Of a DNA stretch of 64,000 nucleotides, positions 9,340-17,303 are shown in pieces. Positions within the stretch are counted from its first letter, which is position 1. Each line of letters opens with the position of its first letter. The stretch covers positions 50,877 through 114,876 of the forward strand of contig NZ_JAAIIG010000009.1 of the NCBI RefSeq assembly GCF_012932375.1, in the 5' to 3' direction. The notes under the pieces were generated by a model. It made no database searches. It was not told the origin of the DNA and worked only from the letters and a program-made list of their open reading frames with translations. The position numbers and the translations under genes were made by a program. This DNA comes from Bifidobacterium olomucense. Lineage in GTDB: Bacteria; Actinomycetota; Actinomycetes; Actinomycetales; Bifidobacteriaceae.

Positions 9340-9394
9340 GCGCCACAGGGATGGTTTACTGCAAATACACCTCCCTTCTCCAGCCCTGTGGCGC
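9340..9394 (+). terminator. hairpin after symporter 2
   Basis: An 11-bp perfect inverted repeat, GCGCCACAGGG (9340-9350) and CCCTGTGGCGC (9384-9394), is followed by a T-rich stretch (9396-9420). The 33-nt loop is long for a simple terminator. Confidence 0.5.
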
Positions 9395-9431
9395 AATTCA
9401 ATCCTTCTTACTTTTCCTTTCCGGCCTGTGC

Positions 9432-9455
9432 TGCCTCCTCGATATAGAGGAGGCA
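9432..9455 (+). other. second hairpin ahead of lacI
   Basis: TGCCTCCTC (9432-9440) and GAGGAGGCA (9447-9455) form a perfect 9-bp stem with a 6-nt loop; GTG/CAC outside a one-base bulge extends it. There is no U-tract. It could be a transcript-end stabiliser or an attenuator between symporter 2 and lacI. Confidence 0.45.
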
Positions 9456-9490
9456 CACGCATTTCGGGGGCTGTCGCTACTCTGATAGCT

Positions 9491-9506
9491 ATCTCAACGA
9501 TGAAGA
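9491..9506. promoter_or_regulatory. LacI-family operator, site E (autoregulatory)
   Basis: ATCTCAACGATGAAGA carries the invariant 11-base ATCTCAACGAT and lies 39 bp before the regulator start, as expected for autoregulation. The right half is weak. Confidence 0.58.
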
Positions 9507-9544
9507 GATATCAGATTTCAACCATCATCAGGAGATGTGTGGCC

Positions 9545-10537
9545 ATGGTTACGTTAAAAGATGTAGGCGAGTTAGCTGGCGTGACTGCCACCACTGCCTC
9601 GGCAGCCTTGCGCGGCAAGGATTACGTGAAGCCGGAGACTATGCAGCGCGTCAAAGATGCAGCCCGCAGACTTGGCTATAAAACCAACCTTTCCGGCCGC
9701 TCCCTGCGTTCAGGTCGAAGCGACACCATCACCTTCCTCACGTCAGGCATTGAAGGCGACTACTTCTCGAATCTCGCCATGTGCGTGGCTGAGGCGGTGC
9801 ATGAGCGCGGATCTCATATGTTGATTGAGCTCTCCCGCTACCTCACCGACGATAACGACCTCTCGTACAGCTTCTCGGACGGCATCATCGCTATCAATGC
9901 GCCACGTGCCGTCGATATTCTTCGCCATCATCCAGCGGTATTGCTGGAGAACTACGACACCAACCTGCAGATTGACACGGTGAATGCTCCGAGTGATGCG
10001 GGCTCCCGCGTGGCTGTTCGCCATCTGATCGAGCGTGGTTGCAAGCGCATCGGCATCGTCGGCGACAACCGTGATCCCAGTCGGGCCATTATCCCGGGCT
10101 CCCGCGATATGCGTATGCGTGCTGCAGCCGATGAAATCACAAAAGCTGGGCTGAAGTTCGATGAGAAAAAGGACTTCATCAAATGCGCATGGTCGATTGA
10201 CGGCGGCATTGAAGCCGGTCGGGCCATTGCCAAAGGGCGCACCAAATACGATGGCCTGTATTGCCTGAACGATGGCATCGCCATCGGCGTGCTCCGCGGC
10301 TTGGCCGACGGTGGCGTGCATGTGCCGGATGATGTATTGGTGATCGGTTTCGATGGTCTGAGCCAGGGCGCCTACACCGTGCCGACGCTCACCACCGTCG
10401 CTACCGATTTCAAAGGCATGGCAAACTCTGCTTTGACGCTGTTAATGCGCCGCATCGAACATCCCGATGAGGAGTTCTTCCCGCAGACGGTGAGCGTGGG
10501 CTACAAGCTCATCGAACGCGAATCCACAAAGCGGTGA
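9545..10537 (+). CDS. LacI-family transcriptional regulator of the galactoside genes
   Basis: A 330-residue LacI/GalR protein. The N-terminal helix-turn-helix reads VTLKDVGELAGVTATTASAA, followed by the hinge helix (KDAARRLGYKTNLSGRSLR) and a periplasmic-binding-protein-like sugar-binding domain to the end. The start is ATG 9545, 10 nt after GGAG (9531-9534); an in-frame GTG at 9539 is 4 nt from it and is a possible alternative. The gene follows the two symporters in the same direction and has an operator-like site just upstream. Five similar sites in the island make it the probable local repressor, released by a galactoside or galactose; the effector is not evident from sequence. Confidence 0.9.
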   Translation: MVTLKDVGELAGVTATTASAALRGKDYVKPETMQRVKDAARRLGYKTNLSGRSLRSGRSDTITFLTSGIEGDYFSNLAMCVAEAVHERGSHMLIELSRYLTDDNDLSYSFSDGIIAINAPRAVDILRHHPAVLLENYDTNLQIDTVNAPSDAGSRVAVRHLIERGCKRIGIVGDNRDPSRAIIPGSRDMRMRAAADEITKAGLKFDEKKDFIKCAWSIDGGIEAGRAIAKGRTKYDGLYCLNDGIAIGVLRGLADGGVHVPDDVLVIGFDGLSQGAYTVPTLTTVATDFKGMANSALTLLMRRIEHPDEEFFPQTVSVGYKLIERESTKR

Positions 10538-10561
10538 TGTTGGCCTGGGGGCTCATGCGGC

Positions 10562-11737
10562 TTACAGGCTGGTTCCGGAGGAATTCATACGGATATAGGC
10601 TGCATGCTCGCGCAGATACTGGCGTAGATAAGGAATGGCAAAATCTACCTTTCCGTAGCCCATGTCTTTAATTACCTGTGCTTCGATAAGTCTGGTGCGG
10701 TAGATGTTCGCATACGCCACATCCTTGCCCATGCGTTCTGCCACGGTGGAGGTTGAGGATGGACCATCATCCTGGGCCATCGCAAGCAGATATGTTTTGT
10801 CAATCGGAGATAGGCCATCGAGTTCCGGGCCATGCACGGCATCACCGAGCCGGCTGAGTGCATTGGCGATGCCCTGCTCGGTATCTTGTTCGGTTACGGT
10901 GATGGAATCCGGTTTCTTGATGTCGAGGTTTCTGCTTCGACGATAGGCAATGCGCCAAATGTGGTATCCGACCAGCTGAATCATAAACGGATACCCTTCC
11001 GTAGCCTTGGCCGCCATGTCCAGTGCTGTTCCCTCAATGGCTATGCCGGAATCCTCGAAGGTGTCTTCAAAAGCATCCCGGACATCTTGCAGAGGGATAT
11101 CGCCCAATTGTTCCGACTGGGCGCGTCGCAAGAACGTGAGCACCTCATCGTTGAGCCATTTGGATGCAATGGTAGGTAGACCGGCGAATACGAAGGCAAT
11201 ATTGCGTTCCTCACGAATCAAGTGCTGCACGGCCGTGGCGATAGCGACCATATCGGATCGTTCGGCAGCCTGGGCCTCATCGATGGTCACCAACAGGCCG
11301 GCGTTCTTGCGTTCCAACGCATCGAGTCGTTGGCCCATTGCGGCTCGCAGCGTCAATGGCATTTGTTTTGATGACACGCTAGCTTCACCGAGGCTGACTC
11401 CTCCAAGTCCGGCGATGGAGACCGAAGGTTTAAGAGATAGATTTACTGAAGGCTTGTCTGGCGCGAGGCGGTTCAGAAGCCGCTGAGCCAGCCCTTCTGA
11501 AGCGGTTTCGTCAATGACCTCCCATTTTCGTGCTTTAGCGATACGCCCGAACTCGGTCAAAATGACGGTTTTACCTACTCCTCGCGCACCAGTGACACGC
11601 ATGAGGCGGCCGGGTGCGCCGGGGCCGTCATCGAGTCCTTCTTCAAAGTCGTCGATGATGGTATCGCGACCGATGAGCAGTGGAGGCATGCGGCCGGCAG
11701 TCGGTTTGAATGGATTGCTCTGTCGCATTGAAGTCAT
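10562..11737 (-). CDS. AAA-family ATPase with ORC/Cdc6-like architecture, function unknown
   Basis: A 391-residue ATP-binding protein. Walker A is GARGVGKT at residues 50-57, Walker B is LLVTIDEAQ, and a sensor-like segment FVFAGLPTIAS follows. The C-terminal ~110 residues look like a winged helix (IDKTYLLAMAQDDGPSSTSTVAERMG). This matches the ATPase_2/AAA_16 group, which ranges from signalling NTPases to replication-initiator-like proteins. It is convergent with lacI (24-bp gap) and isolated on its strand, so no pathway is suggested by neighbours. A weak GAGG lies 5 nt before the ATG. The upstream region is an extreme AT-rich tandem repeat, unlike the rest of the window, and may mark acquired DNA. 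Physiological role not recognised. Confidence 0.8.
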   Translation of the reverse strand: MTSMRQSNPFKPTAGRMPPLLIGRDTIIDDFEEGLDDGPGAPGRLMRVTGARGVGKTVILTEFGRIAKARKWEVIDETASEGLAQRLLNRLAPDKPSVNLSLKPSVSIAGLGGVSLGEASVSSKQMPLTLRAAMGQRLDALERKNAGLLVTIDEAQAAERSDMVAIATAVQHLIREERNIAFVFAGLPTIASKWLNDEVLTFLRRAQSEQLGDIPLQDVRDAFEDTFEDSGIAIEGTALDMAAKATEGYPFMIQLVGYHIWRIAYRRSRNLDIKKPDSITVTEQDTEQGIANALSRLGDAVHGPELDGLSPIDKTYLLAMAQDDGPSSTSTVAERMGKDVAYANIYRTRLIEAQVIKDMGYGKVDFAIPYLRQYLREHAAYIRMNSSGTSL

Positions 11738-11770
11738 TGTGGCCTCGATCCCCCGTGCCTAAATATAAAG

Positions 11771-11808
11771 ATTATAAAAGAATATAAAACATTATAAAAG
11801 AATATAAA
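11771..11808. repeat. AT-rich 20-bp tandem repeat before the AAA ATPase gene
   Basis: Two exact copies of an 18-base block, ATTATAAAAGAATATAAA (11771-11788 and 11791-11808), recur with a 20-bp period, with partial units on both sides (11762-11820). Read on the minus strand each unit contains TATAAT, so it may supply the ATPase promoter. The tract is almost pure A/T in a GC-rich genome. Confidence 0.85.
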
Positions 11809-11822
11809 GGAATATAAAAACG

Positions 11823-11854
11823 AGGAAGCCCCGCTCGTTTGAGCGAGGCTTCCT
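11823..11854 (-). terminator. terminator of ppc
   Basis: AGGAAGCC-C-CGCTC (11823-11836) pairs with GAGCG-A-GGCTTCCT (11841-11854) around a 4-nt loop. Read on the minus strand, it is followed by CG and a run of T (11816-11820). It is the last of a series of hairpins after the ppc stop codon. Confidence 0.85.
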
Positions 11855-11863
11855 GGAAAAGGA

Positions 11864-12015
11864 ACCACCGCTGAGCCGCGGTGGTGCTGTGCTGCGGAGT
11901 TTTTGCATGCGCAAAGCTACTATGCAAAAACTCCGCTACGTTTTGGCCTGGTGAAGTCCACCGGGCTTCACCAGCGGCGTTACGCGGCGCGAACCGCGAA
12001 CGCCGGCCAAAACGT
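11864..12015 (-). other. chain of hairpins in the ppc 3' untranslated region
   Basis: Three further inverted repeats precede the terminator. (i) An 8-bp perfect stem ACCACCGC/GCGGTGGT (11864-11885). (ii) A 15-bp perfect stem GCGGAGTTTTTGCAT/ATGCAAAAACTCCGC (11894-11936). (iii) An 11-bp outer stem ACGTTTTGGCC/GGCCAAAACGT (11938-11948 with 12005-12015) enclosing TGGTGAAG/CTTCACCA and GGCGTT/AACGCC helices. The outer arm of (iii) touches the ppc stop codon. The whole ~190-nt 3' end can fold. Confidence 0.8.
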
Positions 12016-14768
12016 CAGCCTGTGTTCTGCAGTCCTGCGGCGACGCCGGAGACGGTGCAGAGGATGAGGTAGATGAATCCGGCCTGTTGGCTCTGGCTGA
12101 GTTCTTCCTTGTCCACCTTCTTACGCAGCGAACGCAGGGCCAGCACCTGAGTGACGGACAGCGCGTCCACGTACGGAGAGCGAATGCGGATGGCCTGGCC
12201 GAGCACGTGACGGTGCTGCAGCGGCCACTTGTCGCCGACGATGTCGAGCACCCACTTGCGGGTGAGCTCCATCTCGTTCAGCACCTTCTCGTTGAGGTCC
12301 TCGCGATCGCCCAGGGCGAGGTACATCTTGGCGATGCGCTCGTCCGTCTTGGCAAGGGACATCTCAATGTTGTCGATGAAGGTGGAGAACAGCGGCCATT
12401 CCTCGTAGGCTTCGCGCAGCGTCTTCAGATCGCCGAACTTCTCGCATGCGGTGCCGAGGCCGTACCAAGCGGCCAGGTTGATGCGAGCCTGAGCCCAGGA
12501 GAAGATCCACGGAATCGTACGCAGATCATCGAGGGACTTGGCGCCGAGACCACGCTTTGCCGGGCGGGAGCCGATCGGCAGCAGACCGATCTCAGTCAGC
12601 GGCGTCACGGTGGAGAACCACTGAGCGAAATCAGGCGTGTGCAGTAGATCGAGGAAGCGCTCGTGGGCGGCATCGTCGAGTGCGTGCGCCATGTCGGCGT
12701 ACTTCTCGGTCATGTCGGTGTTGCGCTTCTCCACGCTCGGAGCGGACTGCAGCAGGGTTGCCGCGGCCACGGACTCCACGTGGCGGATGGCGAGCACCGG
12801 GTTGCCGTAACGAGCGAAGATGACCTCGCCCTGCTCGGTGAGCTTGAAGCGGCACTTCACGGAACCGACCGGCTGGGCCAGCACTGCACGGTTGGCCGGG
12901 CCGCCGCCACGACCGACGGCGCCGCCGCGGCCATGGAACAGGGTCAGGTCGATGTTGTGCGATTCAGCCCACTTGGCGATGCGCTCCTGAGCGGAGTGCA
13001 GGGCCAGCGTTGCGGAAGTCGGGCCGGCGTCCTTCGAGGAATCGGAGTAGCCGAGCATGACCTCCAGCTTGTTGCCGGTGGCCTTCAAACGAGCCTGAAC
13101 CTCGGGGATCTTGATCATTTCCTCAAGCACGTCCACCGAGTTCTGCAGATCCTCAAGCTGCTCGAACAGCGGGATCACATCGATGGTGGGCACGTCCTCC
13201 GGGTGGGCGAAGGCCAGACGGTTGAGCTCGTAGACATCCTTGATGTTCTGGGCGCTCTTGGTGAAGGAGATGATGTAGCGGCGTGCGGCCTTGGTGCCGT
13301 TGCGCTTCTGGATGGAACCGAGGGCGCGGAAGGTGTCGAGCACCTCGTGGGTCATCGGCTGCAGATCGCCACGCTCGCCGTGCAGTCCGTGCTCGCGGAT
13401 ATCCGCAAGGGCGCGGGAGTGCACTACGGAGTGCTGACGGAACTCCATCTCCACCATGTGGAAGCCGAAGGTCTCGGCCTGCCAGATCAGATCCTGCAGC
13501 GGGCCGTAGGCGGAACGCTTGGCACCGGCATCGGCCAGGGACTGCTGCACGGTCTTCAGATCGGCGATGTAGTCCTCGCAGGTGTGGTACATCAGATCGG
13601 CGTCACGCTCGATGGTGTAATGCAGACGATCGGCGATCACCAGCATGACCGCGCGGTGCAGCTCCTTGGTGGAAATCAGGGCGGCCTTGTCGGTCAGACG
13701 CTCGCTCATTTCCTTCTGGTGGCTCCACAGGATGCGCAGCGCGGAGCTCGGCGGCGTGGTCTCGGCCTCCATCGTGAGGTTGCGGCCCACAGTGCGGGTG
13801 GCTTCCTCAAGGGCGGCGAGCACATGATCGGAGAACTTGCGGGCCACCTGACGGCTGACCTTGGCGGTCACGTTCGGGTTGCCGTCGCGGTCGGAGCCGA
13901 TCCAGCTGCCGGGGTGGAAGAACGCCGGGCACACGGGCGGCACCAAGCCGGCCTTATCGCCCAGGACCCAGTCGTCGAAGCGACGGTAGACCTTGGGGAT
14001 GGTGTGGAACAGGGTGTTGTCGAAGATGTCGAGAATCGTATCGGCTTCCTCAACAGGGGTCGGCTTCTTCAGTGCGATCGGGGAAGTGCGGAACAGTGCG
14101 TCGATCTCGTTGTAGAGGCGACGGCAGTTCTCCTTCTTATCCGATCCGCCAAGAATCTTGTGCTCTTCCAGCAGCTCGGAAATACGACGAATCTTGCCTT
14201 CCACGGCCTTGCGGCGAGCCTCGGTGGGGTGCGCGGTGAAGACCGGGTGGAATTCGAGCCTGTCGAGCAGCTCCTTGGCCTTGGCCGGGCCCATCTCGTT
14301 GATGAGCTGGTGGTAGGCGGAAGTCATTTCGTTGACCGGGTCATAGGCCTGATCGTCGGTGACTTCGTTTTCGCGCTGGCGCAGCACGGAGACGCGGTAG
14401 TTCTCCTCGGAGAGGTTGGCCAGGTGGAAGTAGGTGGCAAACGCGCGGGCCAGCAGCTGAGCGTCGTGCAGGTTCATCTTGTCGATGACCTCGACGGCGG
14501 CCTTCAGTCCGTCATGGCCGGGGTTCGGATCCTCTCCGCCGCCGAAGTGCTCGGCGCTGGCTTCGACCGCGTAATTGCGCACGGTATCGAAGGTGGAGAG
14601 CAGCTCGGGGTTGTATTCGCCCAGTACGTCGCGCAGGATTCGCAGACACAAATCCATGTCGTACTTGAGGTTTTGGGGAAGATCATGCTCCTCCGGGCCC
14701 TTTCGGCCGGTCCCGGTGGTGACGATGGCAGCGTCAGCCGGAGTGATCTGTTCTTCGGATGTTGCCAT
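12015..14768 (-). CDS. ppc: phosphoenolpyruvate carboxylase
   Basis: Converts phosphoenolpyruvate and bicarbonate to oxaloacetate, the main anaplerotic step in bifidobacteria, which lack a full TCA cycle. At 917 residues it is full length. Family motifs appear in order: FTAHPTEARR (catalytic His about residue 180), SWIGSDRDGNPNVT, MLGYSDSSKDAG, FHGRGGAVGRGGGP and the invariant C-terminal QNTG. The start is ATG 14768, preceded by AAAGGAGG; a longer frame to 14891 has no ribosome site. It is a single-gene transcript with a long structured 3' end and a strong terminator. Oxaloacetate from this enzyme would feed aspartate-family amino acids. Confidence 0.97.
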   Translation of the reverse strand: MATSEEQITPADAAIVTTGTGRKGPEEHDLPQNLKYDMDLCLRILRDVLGEYNPELLSTFDTVRNYAVEASAEHFGGGEDPNPGHDGLKAAVEVIDKMNLHDAQLLARAFATYFHLANLSEENYRVSVLRQRENEVTDDQAYDPVNEMTSAYHQLINEMGPAKAKELLDRLEFHPVFTAHPTEARRKAVEGKIRRISELLEEHKILGGSDKKENCRRLYNEIDALFRTSPIALKKPTPVEEADTILDIFDNTLFHTIPKVYRRFDDWVLGDKAGLVPPVCPAFFHPGSWIGSDRDGNPNVTAKVSRQVARKFSDHVLAALEEATRTVGRNLTMEAETTPPSSALRILWSHQKEMSERLTDKAALISTKELHRAVMLVIADRLHYTIERDADLMYHTCEDYIADLKTVQQSLADAGAKRSAYGPLQDLIWQAETFGFHMVEMEFRQHSVVHSRALADIREHGLHGERGDLQPMTHEVLDTFRALGSIQKRNGTKAARRYIISFTKSAQNIKDVYELNRLAFAHPEDVPTIDVIPLFEQLEDLQNSVDVLEEMIKIPEVQARLKATGNKLEVMLGYSDSSKDAGPTSATLALHSAQERIAKWAESHNIDLTLFHGRGGAVGRGGGPANRAVLAQPVGSVKCRFKLTEQGEVIFARYGNPVLAIRHVESVAAATLLQSAPSVEKRNTDMTEKYADMAHALDDAAHERFLDLLHTPDFAQWFSTVTPLTEIGLLPIGSRPAKRGLGAKSLDDLRTIPWIFSWAQARINLAAWYGLGTACEKFGDLKTLREAYEEWPLFSTFIDNIEMSLAKTDERIAKMYLALGDREDLNEKVLNEMELTRKWVLDIVGDKWPLQHRHVLGQAIRIRSPYVDALSVTQVLALRSLRKKVDKEELSQSQQAGFIYLILCTVSGVAAGLQNTG

Positions 14769-15101
14769 ATAACCTCCTTTGCTGAATATCAGGTTGCTCG
14801 GTCTGCCGGTCGTCCGCGGCTCCTCCGCGGTTGTTGAGGCCAGTCGTTGCGAGCCCACAGCCCATATCCAACGTGGTTGTTGTGTGGGCAACAGTGTACC
14901 GCCGGCTAATCGCCACTTAGGTTACGAAGTCCATTTTCGATTGGTGGAACAGTCGTATGCCGACCGTCGTATGTCCGGAAAATGGACATGGAAGTGGATG
15001 TCGGGGTATGTGGGGAAGGCGACGCGCTACCTTGAAACCTCGGGAAATCTTGCTCATCGACGTTAATCAACCTACGCCACCACTAACCGGATGGGAATCA
15101 T
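14769..15101. other. divergent intergenic region ppc / ThrE-like exporter
   Basis: 333 bp without a supported gene. It holds the ppc ribosome site (AAAGGAGG just right of 14768) and must contain promoters for both directions. A short dyad, ATGTCC/GGACAT, is visible near 14969-14989. Nothing else stands out. Confidence 0.5.
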
Positions 15102-16961
15102 ATGGAACAGCACACGAACCATACCGAAGCGCATCAGGAACATCACAAACCCAACGAACATGGTGCCATCGCGGTGCAGCACTTCCATACCCACTCCATT
15201 CCGCTGGATATGGAAGACATCGAGCGTGACTGGGACAAGCCGATCGCCGAGGCGGGCATCGCCGCCAAAGCCAGCGTGATCGTGCGCGTCGGCCTGCTGG
15301 ACCTGAGCGCCGGCACCGGTTCGTTCCGTGTGCGCGAAATGATGCATCGCATCGCATACCCGCTGGGTGTACATGTGCGCGCCGACGTGAACCTGACCGA
15401 CATCGAAGCCGCTTGCACGGACGGCAAGGAGCGCATCACCGAAGTCATCGACTTGCCGAGCACCGGCGTGAACACCGAACGTATCTGGCTGTTGGAGCAT
15501 TACGCCGACTGGTTCAGCGTGAATCTGGGCGAGGAATCGATGTATCACGTCCAGCCGGAAGTCTCCCAGGGGCTGATGCAGCACCTCGACGCGAAGGACG
15601 CCTCGCAGGTCTCCGCTGACCTCTCCAAACAGTTGCGCAAAGAGGAGAAATCCGAGCGCGCTGACGTCGCACCAGGTCAAGACGCCGTACTTGACGCGCT
15701 TGAGGACGCCAGTCGCCACACCGATCCCGGTGACCCGCGCGCCCACCAACTGCACGTGCACGAAACCGACTGGTCGCAGGCGGCGATGACGCAGTCGTTG
15801 GCGGCCCGCGCCGCCGATGAACGGGCGCGTGAGGCGGAACGGGCGGAAGCGCAGTCACCGGCCAAGGAATCAGCGGCACCGCGCAAACACAAGCTGGCGA
15901 ATCGCAAACCGCCCAAGGAATACGCCGAACACTTCGATTACGTCGACTCAGACTCCAAGACCAAGGGGGCGTCCGGCATCACCGTGCGTCAGGCGCATGA
16001 GCGACTCGACATGATCGAGCATCGCAAGCCGCTGTACTCACCTGCGTTTGCCGGTCTGGCCTCTGCCATCGCCTGTGCGTCCTTCGTATTTCTGCTGGGC
16101 GGCGGCCCGTACGACATGATCGGCGCGTTCGTCGGCGCCGGACTCGGCCACTGGCTGCGTCGCCGGCTGTTCGCGCACCATCTCAACCAATTCTTCGTCA
16201 CGTTCGTGTGCGTGGCGGTGGCGGCGCTGGCCTGCACCGGCACGTTGCGCTTAATCGGTTTGCTTGACCCGATCGCCTTGCAGCACGACACCGCCTACAT
16301 CGGCGCGATGCTGTTCGTCATTCCCGGTTTCCCGCTTATCACCAGCGGCCTTGACATGGCGAAAATCGACTTCCCCTCGGGCATTCAACGATTGGCGTAC
16401 TTCCTGTGCATTGTGCTCATGGCTACGCTCGCCGGCTGGATGGTGGCCTCGATCGTGCACCTCAATCCGACCGGATTCGAGCCGCTCGGCCTCAACGTGT
16501 GGGTGAATGGTGCGCTGCGCTTCGTGTTCGCGTTCCTCGGAGTCTGGGGCTTCTCCATCATGTTCAATTCGCCGCAGCGCATGTGCCTCGTCGCCGCGAT
16601 CATCGGCGCCATCACCGATACGCTGCGACTTGAGATCGTCGACCATGGCGTGCCGGCGGAGGCGGGTGCGTTCATCGGCGCTCTGCTGGCCGGTCTGCTC
16701 GCCACGGCCTGGCGTTCGTCCGTGCGCAAGGGCTGGCTGGCACCGCACTTCGGATACCCTCGCATCTGCCTGACCGTGCCGTCCATCGTGATCATGGTGC
16801 CTGGCCTGTACATGTATCAGGCCATGTTCCACTTGGGGTCGTTCGATACGCTGACCGCGCTTGACTGGGCGTTCAAGGCGTTCATGGTGATCATCTGTCT
16901 GCCGATCGGCTTGGCCATGGCCCGCGTGATCACTGATAAGTCTTGGCGTTACGACATTTAG
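15102..16961 (+). CDS. ThrE-family threonine/serine exporter
   Basis: A 619-residue two-domain membrane protein. The N-terminal cytosolic DUF1212-type domain (about residues 55-330) includes RVGLLDLSAGTGSFRVREMM, then a long charged linker (about 180-300). Some ten membrane helices follow from about residue 310, covering both the ThrE and the DUF3815-like halves. ThrE homologues export threonine and serine by proton-driven antiport. The His-rich N-terminus (HTNHTEAHQEHH) could bind metal but is probably just a charged tail. The start is ATG 15102, with only a weak GGGA upstream. It stands alone between ppc and putP. Family call is strong; the substrate is by analogy. Confidence 0.85.
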   Translation: MEQHTNHTEAHQEHHKPNEHGAIAVQHFHTHSIPLDMEDIERDWDKPIAEAGIAAKASVIVRVGLLDLSAGTGSFRVREMMHRIAYPLGVHVRADVNLTDIEAACTDGKERITEVIDLPSTGVNTERIWLLEHYADWFSVNLGEESMYHVQPEVSQGLMQHLDAKDASQVSADLSKQLRKEEKSERADVAPGQDAVLDALEDASRHTDPGDPRAHQLHVHETDWSQAAMTQSLAARAADERAREAERAEAQSPAKESAAPRKHKLANRKPPKEYAEHFDYVDSDSKTKGASGITVRQAHERLDMIEHRKPLYSPAFAGLASAIACASFVFLLGGGPYDMIGAFVGAGLGHWLRRRLFAHHLNQFFVTFVCVAVAALACTGTLRLIGLLDPIALQHDTAYIGAMLFVIPGFPLITSGLDMAKIDFPSGIQRLAYFLCIVLMATLAGWMVASIVHLNPTGFEPLGLNVWVNGALRFVFAFLGVWGFSIMFNSPQRMCLVAAIIGAITDTLRLEIVDHGVPAEAGAFIGALLAGLLATAWRSSVRKGWLAPHFGYPRICLTVPSIVIMVPGLYMYQAMFHLGSFDTLTALDWAFKAFMVIICLPIGLAMARVITDKSWRYDI

Positions 16962-17303
16962 CGGGGTTATTGCGCGGGGTCGCGTGATACATCTGGGCAT
17001 ATCGCGGCAATGCAGCGTTCGGTGCCGCTCGCGGGGCGGGCGGTGCCGAGGCCATGCCGACGTCGATCCGAGGCCATGCCGACACCATAATGACGCCACA
17101 CTCTGAGACATAATCGTCTCAATTGCAGGGCTTTGTCCGTGCGTTCGGGAAAGGTCAGCCTGAGAGAAAGATTGTTTTCGAAGGCCCTTTGCCGGGGCTG
17201 CGATGGCATATACCCCGTAACTCCCCTTCAGCCGGCTGTGTGCTGACGTTCCTGATTCAAGGGCGTCGGGGAGGGGCGGAGTCGTTGATCTAAGGCGGTT
17301 AGT
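16962..17303. other. intergenic region ThrE-like / putP with a 16-bp direct repeat
   Basis: 342 bp without a gene. CCGAGGCCATGCCGAC occurs twice (17046-17061 and 17068-17083), 22 bp apart, which could be a two-turn binding-site pair for putP control. The AAGG ribosome site lies at 17292-17295. Confidence 0.5.
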
